A stretch of 64,000 nt of DNA, from positions 806,001 through 870,000 of the forward strand of contig CP107926.1 in assembly GCA_036015235.1 (NCBI GenBank), in the 5' to 3' direction. A model generated the notes under the pieces. It did not search any database and had not been told where the DNA came from. It saw nothing but the letters and a program-made list of their open reading frames with translations. The DNA is from Streptomyces sp. NBC_00433. GTDB taxonomy: Bacteria > Actinomycetota > Actinomycetes > Streptomycetales > Streptomycetaceae. Shown here piece after piece: positions 9,312 to 16,483 of this stretch (position 1 is the stretch's first letter; each line of letters starts with the position of its first letter). A program made the position numbers and the translations under genes.

Positions 9312-11147
9312 GTGGGTGAGGTGCGCGGCCCACGCGGCAAGGTGGCCCGCGCGCGGGGCGGCCCCGCTGCCCGGGATCGCAGCGCCGCGCAGGTCGACGC
9401 GCTGAGCGGCGCGGTCGAGGACCTCGCGGGGCAGTTCGCGCTCCAGCCGCTGCTGGAGCGCATCCTGCGGCGGGCCGTGGGCCTGCTGGGCGCCGGCGCG
9501 GGCTCGATCAGCACCGTGGACGAGCGGGCCGGGACGTACCGCGAGGAGGCCGACCTCGGTGTCGGCTGCCAGGAGGGCGCGGTCTTCCCGCTCGGCGAGG
9601 GCGTCACGGGCGCGGTGGTCGCGCGGCGCGGGAGCTGCGTCTTCGACAGCTACGCCGATGTGCCGGGCGGCCATGTGGACCCCGCCGACCGGGTGCGGCT
9701 GCACGCGACCGTCGCCGTACCGATCATCTGGCGCGACGAGATCATCGGGGTGTGCGTCGTCTTCAGCACCGACCCGACCACCCGGTTCGACGAGGGCGAC
9801 GTCGAGCTGCTGCACGTCTTCGCGCGGCACGCGGCCATCGCCATCGCCAACGCCCGGCTGCACCAGGAGGCCGAGCAGCGGGTCAGGCGGCTCGCGGTGA
9901 GCGCCGAGCGGGAGCGGGTGGTACGCGATGTCCACGACACGGTGGCCCGCGCGCTCGGCTCGATCCTGCGCCACCTCGACGCGGGCGGCCCGCTCGCGTC
10001 CACGGACGCGGAAGCGGCGGCCGACCGGCTGGAGGCGGCCCGCTCGGTGGCCCGCGCGGCCCTGGCCGACACCCGGCGGACCGTACTGGGCCTGGGCCCC
10101 GCGCTGCTGGACGCGCACTCGCTCGACGAGGCGATCGCCGTCGAGCTGGCGTGGGCGCACTCGACGGCGGGGCTGCGGACCGACCTGGTGGTCACCGGGG
10201 ACCGGCGGCGGCTGGACGCGGACGTCGGCGCGCACGCCCTGCGCCTGGTGCAGGAGGCGCTGACCAACGTGGTCGCGCATGCCCGCGCCGAGGTCGTCAG
10301 GGTGGGCGTGATGTACGGGGACGACGAGGTCGCGGTGGTCGTCGAGGACGACGGCCGCGGCTTCGATCCGGCGGACGCCGGGGTGCGGCGGCGCGGCACG
10401 GGGCTGACCGGCATGGTGGAGCGCGCCCATCAGCGCGGCGCGGATCTGCGCGTCGAGTCGACGCCCGGCTGGGGCACCCGGCTCACCGCGCGTATCCCGT
10501 ACACGGCCGGCCGCGACCCCGCGCACCCGGCGCTGACGCCGTGGCGGGTCCTGGTGGTCGACCGGCGGCCGGTCGTGCGGGCCGGGGTCGCGCGGCTGCT
10601 GTCCAGGTCGGGGCCCGAGATCGAGGTGGTGGGCGAGGTCGACGACGCCCGCCGGGTGGTCGACGCGGTGCGGGCGCTGGAGCCGGACGTGGTGCTGCTC
10701 GACCTGCGGATGGCCGGGCTCGACGGTGTCCGGCTGACCTCCTACGTCCGCTCCGCCAGCCCCGGCACGGCGGTGCTGATGCTGACCGACGACCTCGGCG
10801 ACGAGCGGCTGGAGGAGGCGGTGCGGGCGGGCGCCCGCGGCTGTGTGGGCACCGACCTGGACGGGCCGGGGCTGGCCCGCGCCGTGCTCGCCGCGACCCG
10901 CGGCGACGCGCTGCTCACCGAGCGCTTCCTGCGCGGGCTCACCGACCGCGACCGCCCCGCGCCCGACCCGCTCACCGACCGGGAGCGGGAGGTGCGGGCG
11001 CTGGTGGAGCGGGGGCTGCCCGACAAGCAGATCGCGGCCCGGCTGGCCATCTCGGTGAAGACCGTCGAGAAGCACGTGGGGGCGGTGCTCCGCAAGACCG
11101 GGGCGCCCAACCGCACGGTCCTGGCGCACCGGGCCGCCGGGCACTGA
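9312..11147 (+). CDS. Fused GAF-histidine kinase and NarL-type response regulator
   Basis: This 611-aa polypeptide combines a sensor kinase and its regulator. A GAF domain spans about 45-190. A HisKA_3 dimerisation helix follows with the phosphoacceptor His in VVRDVHDTVARAL (about 213), then an HATPase domain (N-box LVQEALTNVVAHA, G-box VEDDGRGFD). A receiver starts near 415 (RVLVVDRRPVVRAG) and a LuxR/NarL helix-turn-helix ends the protein (LTDREREVRALVERGL to ISVKTVEKHVGAVLRKTGA). Such kinases are normally separate from their regulators. The receiver keeps the phosphoacceptor Asp (VVLLDLRMAGLDG) but has Arg in place of the second acidic residue and lacks the conserved Lys (GARGCVGTD). No good ribosome site precedes the GTG, so the exact start is uncertain. 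The next operon is a plausible target. Confidence 0.85.
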   Translation: MGEVRGPRGKVARARGGPAARDRSAAQVDALSGAVEDLAGQFALQPLLERILRRAVGLLGAGAGSISTVDERAGTYREEADLGVGCQEGAVFPLGEGVTGAVVARRGSCVFDSYADVPGGHVDPADRVRLHATVAVPIIWRDEIIGVCVVFSTDPTTRFDEGDVELLHVFARHAAIAIANARLHQEAEQRVRRLAVSAERERVVRDVHDTVARALGSILRHLDAGGPLASTDAEAAADRLEAARSVARAALADTRRTVLGLGPALLDAHSLDEAIAVELAWAHSTAGLRTDLVVTGDRRRLDADVGAHALRLVQEALTNVVAHARAEVVRVGVMYGDDEVAVVVEDDGRGFDPADAGVRRRGTGLTGMVERAHQRGADLRVESTPGWGTRLTARIPYTAGRDPAHPALTPWRVLVVDRRPVVRAGVARLLSRSGPEIEVVGEVDDARRVVDAVRALEPDVVLLDLRMAGLDGVRLTSYVRSASPGTAVLMLTDDLGDERLEEAVRAGARGCVGTDLDGPGLARAVLAATRGDALLTERFLRGLTDRDRPAPDPLTDREREVRALVERGLPDKQIAARLAISVKTVEKHVGAVLRKTGAPNRTVLAHRAAGH

Positions 11148-11187
11148 GCCCCGGCATGGGGGGATTTCCCGCCCCGGCATGGGGGGA
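11148..11187. repeat. Two identical 17-bp direct repeats before the aldolase operon
   Basis: The sequence GCCCCGGCATGGGGGGA occurs at 11148-11164 and again at 11171-11187, a period of 23 bp (about two helical turns). Each copy continues into a G-run/C-run inverted repeat. Placement between a LuxR-type regulator gene and an operon start makes paired operators the likeliest reading. Confidence 0.5.
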
Positions 11188-11259
11188 ACCCCCGCTGACC
11201 GGGGCGGCCGCGGCGCCTAGCGTGGAAGTGCCAGGCGAACCCGAGCCCGGGGAGTCGAT

Positions 11260-12120
11260 GTGTCCGTCGTACCGCTGACCGACATCCTGTCCGACGCCTA
11301 CAAGGAGCGCTACGGCGTGCCGGCCGTCAACGTGGTCAACGACCTCACCTTGGAGGCTGTCCTCGGCGCCGCCGTGGAGAATTCGTCGCCGCTGATCGTC
11401 CAGACGTCCGTGAAGACGGTCAAGGCGGTCGGCTACGACGTGCTCTACGCGATGTGGCGCTCGATGACCGCCGGTATCGAGGTGCCGGTGACGCTGCACC
11501 TGGACCACTGCCCGGAGCGCGAGGTGATCACCGAGTGTCTGCGGCACGGATGGAATTCGGTGCTCTTCGACGCCTCGCGGATGCCGGTCGAGGAGAACAT
11601 GCGGCAGACCGTCGAGGTGGTCGCCGAGGCCCGGCGGTACGGGGCCCACGTGGAGGGCGAGATCGAGTCCATCACCGGGGTGGAGGACGACATCGGCTCC
11701 GACACCGCGGCCCAGCAGCAGGATCTCGCGGTGGCGCTGGAATTCCTGCGGACCACGCAGGTCGACGTCTTCGCACCGGCCATCGGCAATGCGCACGGCA
11801 GCTACAAGCAGGCGCCCGTACTGGACGCTGAGCGGGTCACCGCCATCGTCGACGCCTACCCGATCCCGATCGCCCTGCACGGCGGCAGCGGCCTGTCCGA
11901 CGAGCAGTTCCGCGACCTGATCGCCCGCGGCTGCGCGAAGGTCAACATCTCCACCGCGCTCAAGGAGACCTTCATGAAGTCGAACCTGGCCTTCCTCGAA
12001 GAGGCCGCGCGGAAGCAGAAGTGGGACCCGCCCTCGCTCTTCCGGCACGTCGGCGGTGACGTGGCCGACCTGGCGGGTTCGCTCATGCGGCTGTTCGGCA
12101 GCGCCGGAAGGGCGGCGTGA
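11260..12120 (+). CDS. Class II fructose/tagatose-bisphosphate aldolase family protein
   Basis: This 286-aa zinc aldolase of the GatY/KbaY/FbaA type should reversibly split a ketose phosphate into dihydroxyacetone phosphate and an aldehyde. Visible landmarks are the catalytic-Asp and zinc-His block LHLDHCPE (about residue 80), HVEGEIESITG (zinc Glu), GNAHGSYK, and IALHGGSGLS, which contains another zinc His and the phosphate-binding Gly/Ser. GTG start with GGGGAG 6 nt upstream. It is the first gene of a tight operon with a HAD phosphatase and dihydroxyacetone kinase subunits, suggesting a dedicated sugar or polyol route rather than housekeeping glycolysis. Substrate stereochemistry cannot be read from the sequence. 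Confidence 0.85.
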   Translation: MSVVPLTDILSDAYKERYGVPAVNVVNDLTLEAVLGAAVENSSPLIVQTSVKTVKAVGYDVLYAMWRSMTAGIEVPVTLHLDHCPEREVITECLRHGWNSVLFDASRMPVEENMRQTVEVVAEARRYGAHVEGEIESITGVEDDIGSDTAAQQQDLAVALEFLRTTQVDVFAPAIGNAHGSYKQAPVLDAERVTAIVDAYPIPIALHGGSGLSDEQFRDLIARGCAKVNISTALKETFMKSNLAFLEEAARKQKWDPPSLFRHVGGDVADLAGSLMRLFGSAGRAA

Positions 12121-12920
12121 CCGCGATGCCCGCACTCGTCTTCGACTGCGACGGCGTCCTCGCCGACACCGAGCGCTACGGCCATCTGCCCGCCTTCAAC
12201 CGGACCTTCGAGGACTTCGGCCTGCCCGTGCGGTGGAGCGACGCCGACTACGCCGAGAAGGTGCAGGTCGGCGGCGGCAAGGAGCGGATGATGACGCTGC
12301 TGACGCCGGAATTCGTCGCCGAGGCCGGGCTGCCGGCCGACCGGGAGTCGCAGGAGGCCGAGGTCGCCCGCTGGCACCGGCGCAAGACCGAGGTCTACAC
12401 CTCGATCATCGCGAGCGGCAGCATCCCGCCGCGGCCCGGGGTGCGCCGGCTCGCCGAGGAGGCCCGGGGCGCCGGATGGGAGCTGGCGGTCGCCTCCACC
12501 TCCGCCGAACCCTCGGTGCGCGCGGTGCTCGACATGGCGATGGGCAGCGAACTGGCCGCCCGCTTCTCGGTCTTCGCCGGGGACGTCGTGCGGCACAAGA
12601 AGCCCGCCCCCGACATCTACACCCACGCCGTGGAGCATCTCGGCGCGGACGCCGCCGGCGTGATGGTCGTCGAGGACAGCCGCAACGGGCTGCTCGCCGC
12701 CCTGGCCGCCGGTCTCAGGTGCACCGTCACGACCAGCGCCTACACCGGGGACGAGGACTTCACCGGCGCCTCGCTGGTGGTCAGCACGCTCGGCTCCCCG
12801 CCGCCCGACCCGGTCGAGGCGCGGGTGCTCGACGACCCGCTCGGCGTGAAACCGGGACCGTACGTCACGCTCGCCGACCTCGGGCGCCTGCTCGGCGTCG
12901 CGCCCCCGCAGGCCGCTTGA
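12117..12920 (+). CDS. HAD-IA family sugar phosphatase or phosphoglucomutase-like protein
   Basis: This 267-aa protein is a haloacid dehalogenase-type hydrolase of the CbbY/Gph group. Motif I is DCDGVLADTE (residues 9-18), with the nucleophile Asp and the acid/base Asp two residues later. Motif II is the Thr/Ser of VASTSAEP, motif III the Lys of HKKPAPDIY, and motif IV the acidic pair in VVEDSRNG. A helical cap lies between motifs I and II. The GTG start overlaps the aldolase stop (GTGA), with GGAAGG just upstream. In this operon it may dephosphorylate an aldolase-derived sugar phosphate, but that is inference. Confidence 0.8.
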   Translation: MTAMPALVFDCDGVLADTERYGHLPAFNRTFEDFGLPVRWSDADYAEKVQVGGGKERMMTLLTPEFVAEAGLPADRESQEAEVARWHRRKTEVYTSIIASGSIPPRPGVRRLAEEARGAGWELAVASTSAEPSVRAVLDMAMGSELAARFSVFAGDVVRHKKPAPDIYTHAVEHLGADAAGVMVVEDSRNGLLAALAAGLRCTVTTSAYTGDEDFTGASLVVSTLGSPPPDPVEARVLDDPLGVKPGPYVTLADLGRLLGVAPPQAA

Positions 12921-12942
12921 CGCCGCGACCGCAAGGAGAGAC

Positions 12943-13605
12943 ATGTCAACGTCATCACCAGCAGTCAGTGACCTGGAATTCGTCGTCGGAAGCGTGGCGC
13001 AGACCGCGGTCGACAACGAGCGGGAGTTCGGTGAGCTGGACGCGGTCGTCGGCGACGGGGACTTCGGCTACTCGCTCGCACGCGGCTTCGAGATCGTGCT
13101 CGCCGACTGGGACGGCTTCGACCGCTCGACGCCGTCGGCCTTCCTGAAGAAGGTCGCGCTGGTCATCTCGCAGCGAGTGGGCGGCACTTCGGGCCCGCTG
13201 TGGGGCACCGCCTTCCTGCGGGCGGCGAGCGCGGTGAACGACACGGCGGAACTGGCCGGGCTGACCGGGCAGGACGCGGTGGCGATGCTGCGCGCGGCCG
13301 CCGAGGGCATCAAGGCCCGCGGCAAGTCCGACCTGGGAGACAAGACGCTGCTCGACGCGCTGATCCCGATGACGGACGCGCTGGAGAAGGAACTGGCCGC
13401 GGGCCACGGCGGCGCCGCGGAGCTGGCGCGGTCCACCGCGACGGCGGCCCGCGCCGCCGCCGACGCCACCACCCCGATGCAGGCCATGCGGGGCCGGCCG
13501 AGCTACACCGGCGAGCGCAGCATCGGCTCGCCGGACGCGGGCGCGGTGGCGGTCGCGGTGATGGCCGAGCGCGTGGCCGACGAGTGGGCCCGACGAGCCA
13601 CCTGA
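12943..13605 (+). CDS. dhaL: Dihydroxyacetone kinase subunit DhaL
   Basis: This 220-aa all-helical nucleotide-binding subunit carries the Asp ladder that holds Mg-ADP or ATP (LDAVVGDGDFGYSLARG), the GGTSGPLWGT turn, GDKTLLDAL and the closing block RGRPSYTGERSIGSPDAG. AAGGAGAG lies 4 nt before the ATG. DhaL usually receives phosphate from the PTS protein DhaM in bacteria, but some Dak-type kinases use ATP directly. No DhaM-like gene follows, so the phosphate donor here is open. The order DhaL then DhaK is reversed relative to Escherichia coli. Confidence 0.9.
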   Translation: MSTSSPAVSDLEFVVGSVAQTAVDNEREFGELDAVVGDGDFGYSLARGFEIVLADWDGFDRSTPSAFLKKVALVISQRVGGTSGPLWGTAFLRAASAVNDTAELAGLTGQDAVAMLRAAAEGIKARGKSDLGDKTLLDALIPMTDALEKELAAGHGGAAELARSTATAARAAADATTPMQAMRGRPSYTGERSIGSPDAGAVAVAVMAERVADEWARRAT

Positions 13606-13631
13606 CCCATGCCGACACAGGGAGTGACACG

Positions 13632-14627
13632 ATGAAGAAATTCGTCAACGACCCGAAGAACTACATCCCGGAGATGCTGCAGGGGCTGGCGCTCGCCAAC
13701 CCCGACACCCTGCGGTACGTCCCCGAGTACAACCTGATCATGCGGGCGGACGCCCCGGACGACGACAAGATCTCGGTCGTCCAGGGCTCGGGGTCCGGCC
13801 ACGAGCCGGCCCATGTGATGAGCGTCGGCAAGGGGATGCTGGACGCGGCCTGCCCCGGTGACGTCTTCTCCGCGCCGCCCACCGACTACGTGCTGGAGAC
13901 CATCAAGCGGGTCGCGTCGCCCAAGGGCGTGCTGCTGCTGGTCAACAACTACACCGGTGACCGGATGGCGTTCGAGATGGCCCAGGAGTTCTCCGAGGCC
14001 GAGGGCACGAAGGTCCGCACCCTCTTCATCGACGACGACGTCTCCGTGCAGGACTCGACCTACACGGTGGGGCGGCGCGGGGTGGCGGGCAACTTCTTCG
14101 TGATGAAGGCCGTCGGGGCCGCGGCGGAACGCGGCGCCGAGCTGGACGAGGCGGTCAGGATCGGCGAGAAGGTCAACTCGGTGACCCGCACCATGGGCAT
14201 GGCGCTGACCGCGTGCACTCCCCCGGCCAAGGGCTCCCCGCTGTTCGAACTGCCCGCCGACGAGGTCGAGATGGGCGTCGGCATCCACGGTGAGCCGGGC
14301 CGCCGCAGGGAGAAGCTGCGGGACGCGGACACCATGGTCCGCGAGCTGGTCGACGCCGTCGCCGACGACCTGCCGTACGCGTCGGGCGACAAGGTGGCGC
14401 TGATGGTCAACGGCCTCGGCGGCACCCCGTACAGCGAGCTGTACCTGGTCTACGGCATCGCCCACCGGCTGCTGGCCGACCGCGGCATCGACGTCACCCG
14501 TTCCTATGTCGGCGAATACTGCACCTCGCTCGACATGGCCGGCGCCTCGGTCACCCTGGTCCGCCTCGACGACGAGATCGACGGCCTGCTGGCGGACCCG
14601 GCGCAGACCCCCGTCCGCGTCTTCTGA
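13632..14627 (+). CDS. dhaK: Dihydroxyacetone kinase subunit DhaK
   Basis: This 331-aa substrate-binding subunit forms a covalent hemiaminal with a keto-sugar through a conserved His. Visible motifs are GSGSGHEPAHVMSVGKGMLD (substrate loop), VNNYTGDRMAFEMA, and GVGIHGEPGRRR with the reactive His. AGGGAG precedes the ATG, 26 nt after the DhaL stop. Together with DhaL it would phosphorylate dihydroxyacetone or a related ketose (erythrulose and apulose kinases belong to the same superfamily). The aldolase-HAD context favours a small-ketose catabolic route. A strong terminator follows. Confidence 0.9.
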   Translation: MKKFVNDPKNYIPEMLQGLALANPDTLRYVPEYNLIMRADAPDDDKISVVQGSGSGHEPAHVMSVGKGMLDAACPGDVFSAPPTDYVLETIKRVASPKGVLLLVNNYTGDRMAFEMAQEFSEAEGTKVRTLFIDDDVSVQDSTYTVGRRGVAGNFFVMKAVGAAAERGAELDEAVRIGEKVNSVTRTMGMALTACTPPAKGSPLFELPADEVEMGVGIHGEPGRRREKLRDADTMVRELVDAVADDLPYASGDKVALMVNGLGGTPYSELYLVYGIAHRLLADRGIDVTRSYVGEYCTSLDMAGASVTLVRLDDEIDGLLADPAQTPVRVF

Positions 14628-14654
14628 CCCGCCCGGTCGGACGGCGGTGGGAAC

Positions 14655-14697
14655 GCGGCGGCCCCCGGTCTCCGTCTGGAGGACCGGGGGCCGCCGC
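14655..14697. terminator. Bidirectional stem-loop terminator
   Basis: A perfect 16-bp inverted repeat (14655-14670 with 14682-14697, 11-nt loop) separates the convergent dhaK and symporter genes. Confidence 0.8.
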
Positions 14698-14713
14698 GGG
14701 CACCGGCAGGGGG

Positions 14714-16021
14714 TCAGACCCCGACCAGCTCCTTGCGCTCGGCGGCGTCGGCGTCGGCGGGCGACTCGTCGGCGGCCTCCAGGTCACGCGGGTTGTTGAA
14801 GGCGTCCAGGTCGAGGATCTTCTCGCGGGACGCGACCAGGACCGGTGTGAGGACCTGGCCCGCGACGTTGGTCGCGGTCCGCATCATGTCCAGGATCGGG
14901 TCGATCGCCAGCAGCAGGCCGACGCCTTCCAGCGGCAGGCCGACCGTGCTCAGGGTCAGCGTCAGCATCACGATGGCGCCGGTGAGGCCCGCGGTCGCGG
15001 CCGAGCCGATCACCGAGACGAAGGCGATCAGCAGGTAGTCGCCGATGCCCAGGTGCACGTGGTAGACCTCGGCGACGAAGATCGCCGCCAGCGCCGGGTA
15101 GACCGCGGCGCAGCCGTCCATCTTCGTGGTGGCGCCGAAGGGCACCGCGAAGGAGGTGTAGTCGCGCGGCACGCCGAGCCGCTCGGTGACGCGCTGGGTG
15201 ACCGGCATGGTGCCCACCGAGGAGCGGGAGACGAAGCCGAGCTGGATGGCCGGCCAGGCGCCGCGGAAGAAGTTGACCGGGTTGAGCTTGCCGACCAGGG
15301 CGAGCAGCAGCGGGTAGACCACGAACATCACCAGCGCGCAGCCGACGTAGACGTCGACGGTGAAGGTGCCGAGCGGCCTGAGCAAGTCCCAGCCGTAGGT
15401 GGCGACGGACTTGCCGATCAGGCCGAGGGTGCCCAGCGGGGCGAGCCGGATCACCCACCACAGGGCCTTCTGCACGACCTCGAGCACGACCTTGGAGAAG
15501 TCGATCAGCGGCTCGGCCTTCTCGCCCACGGACAGGCAGGCGGCGCCGACCGCCACGGCGAGGAAGACGATCTGCAGCACGTTGGGCTTGCTGAAGGCGT
15601 CCACGACGTTGGTGGGGATGATGCCGGTGAGGAAGTCGACCCAGCTGCCCTTGTGCAGCTCGTCGGGCAGCGCGGCGGCCTTGAGGTGGACGCCGTCGCC
15701 CGGCTTGGTGGCCAGGCCGAGCAGCATGCCGATGCTCACCGCGATCAGCGAGGTGATGCAGAACCACATCAGCGTGCGCAGCGCCAGCCGCGCGGCGTTG
15801 GTGACGTTGCGCAGGTTGACGACGCTGACCAGGACGGCGGTGAAGACCAGCGGCGGCACGGCCAGCTTGAGCAGCTGGACGAAGATGTTGCCGATCCGGG
15901 TGAGCGTCTCGGTGAGCCAGTTCACGTCGCCGTTCCGGGCGATCAGCCCGAGGACGACTCCGAGGACCAGACCGCCGAGGATCTGGGCCCAGAACGGGGT
16001 TCTCTTGAGCAAGGCAGGCAA
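14714..16021 (-). CDS. DAACS family dicarboxylate/amino acid:cation symporter
   Basis: This 435-aa membrane transporter has the GltPh/DctA/TcyP layout: about eight helices, the Ser-rich hairpin SRSSVGTMPVTQRVTE (about 265), the cation/substrate motif GATTKMDGCAAVYP (in place of the common GATINMDGTA), and the last helix with DPILDMMRTATNVAGQ. The family imports glutamate, aspartate, C4-dicarboxylates, Ser/Thr or cystine, driven by Na+ or H+. The TTG start is supported by AGGAG 7 nt upstream. A cysteine-bearing leader peptide and a hairpin lie on its transcript. Since TcyP-type members carry cystine, a sulfur-linked substrate is worth considering, but the substrate is not proven by sequence. 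Confidence 0.85.
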   Translation of the reverse strand: MPALLKRTPFWAQILGGLVLGVVLGLIARNGDVNWLTETLTRIGNIFVQLLKLAVPPLVFTAVLVSVVNLRNVTNAARLALRTLMWFCITSLIAVSIGMLLGLATKPGDGVHLKAAALPDELHKGSWVDFLTGIIPTNVVDAFSKPNVLQIVFLAVAVGAACLSVGEKAEPLIDFSKVVLEVVQKALWWVIRLAPLGTLGLIGKSVATYGWDLLRPLGTFTVDVYVGCALVMFVVYPLLLALVGKLNPVNFFRGAWPAIQLGFVSRSSVGTMPVTQRVTERLGVPRDYTSFAVPFGATTKMDGCAAVYPALAAIFVAEVYHVHLGIGDYLLIAFVSVIGSAATAGLTGAIVMLTLTLSTVGLPLEGVGLLLAIDPILDMMRTATNVAGQVLTPVLVASREKILDLDAFNNPRDLEAADESPADADAAERKELVGV

Positions 16022-16203
16022 GGGAGGACTCCTGGAAGAGAGCGGACACAGCCGGGCACCCGCGGGGGGGGTGGACCGGCGCGGTGCAGCTGGTGCCGCG
16101 CTCTCGACAGCGGTGAGGCAGGTCAGGAGCGGCAGGCGGACGACCGGGCCGGGTGGTGAGGCGTTGGCGCAGAGCGCCGGATGACCGCCCGGACCGTCAG
16201 GAA

Positions 16204-16231
16204 CCGCCGCCGCGGCTCACGCGGGCGGCGG
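16204..16231 (-). promoter_or_regulatory. Candidate attenuator hairpin between leader peptide and symporter
   Basis: An 8-bp all-GC inverted repeat (16204-16211 with 16224-16231) begins 28 nt after the leader peptide stop on the minus-strand transcript. It could act as a terminator or as a stem hiding part of the symporter leader. The remaining 180 nt up to the symporter start hold nothing else I can name. Confidence 0.4.
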
Positions 16232-16259
16232 GGGGACGGACGTCAGGGGCGGATACGCG

Positions 16260-16370
16260 TCAGGGCGTACAGAGGTCGCCGTTGCAGTGGCCCAGGTCGA
16301 CATGCCGACACATCACGAGCGGGGTTCCCCCGGCCGTGGGCGCGTCGAAGACACTGCGTGCACTGGACAT
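16260..16370 (-). CDS. Cysteine-containing leader peptide (36 aa)
   Basis: This short reading frame begins with an ATG placed exactly 7 nt after a -10 box, so it should be translated leaderlessly. Its C-terminal half contains CRHVDLGHCNGDLC, which resembles the R-R-H-V-D-L-x-R plus Cys pattern of the putative leader peptides found upstream of sulfur and cysteine genes in Streptomyces. Cys codons fall at peptide positions 21, 29 and 34. Ribosome stalling at them when Cys-tRNA is scarce could alter folding of the downstream RNA and expression of the symporter, as shown for cysteine leader peptides in mycobacteria. The frame and the promoter are seen; the regulation is inferred. Confidence 0.65.
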   Translation of the reverse strand: MSSARSVFDAPTAGGTPLVMCRHVDLGHCNGDLCTP

Positions 16371-16377
16371 GAGCAAG

Positions 16378-16406
16378 ACGATAATGCATTCATCACACAC
16401 GGACAA
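16378..16406 (-). promoter_or_regulatory. Promoter for the leader peptide-symporter transcript
   Basis: On the minus strand TTGTCC (16406-16401), a 17-nt spacer and TATCGT (16383-16378) form a good HrdB-type promoter. Its -10 box ends 7 nt before the leader peptide ATG at 16370. Confidence 0.65.
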
Positions 16407-16483
16407 GCCGCCGGAGATCATAGTTGTGCAGGTGGGCGGCACACCGGAGGCGGACGGGGCCTTTCCCCCGCCCGCCCCGGCGG

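Noticed and set aside
9290..9319. Nine-codon ORF overlapping the start of the kinase-regulator fusion
   Set aside because: The apparent ribosome site GAGGAG is only 1 nt from its ATG, too close to be used, so a leader peptide is not supported.
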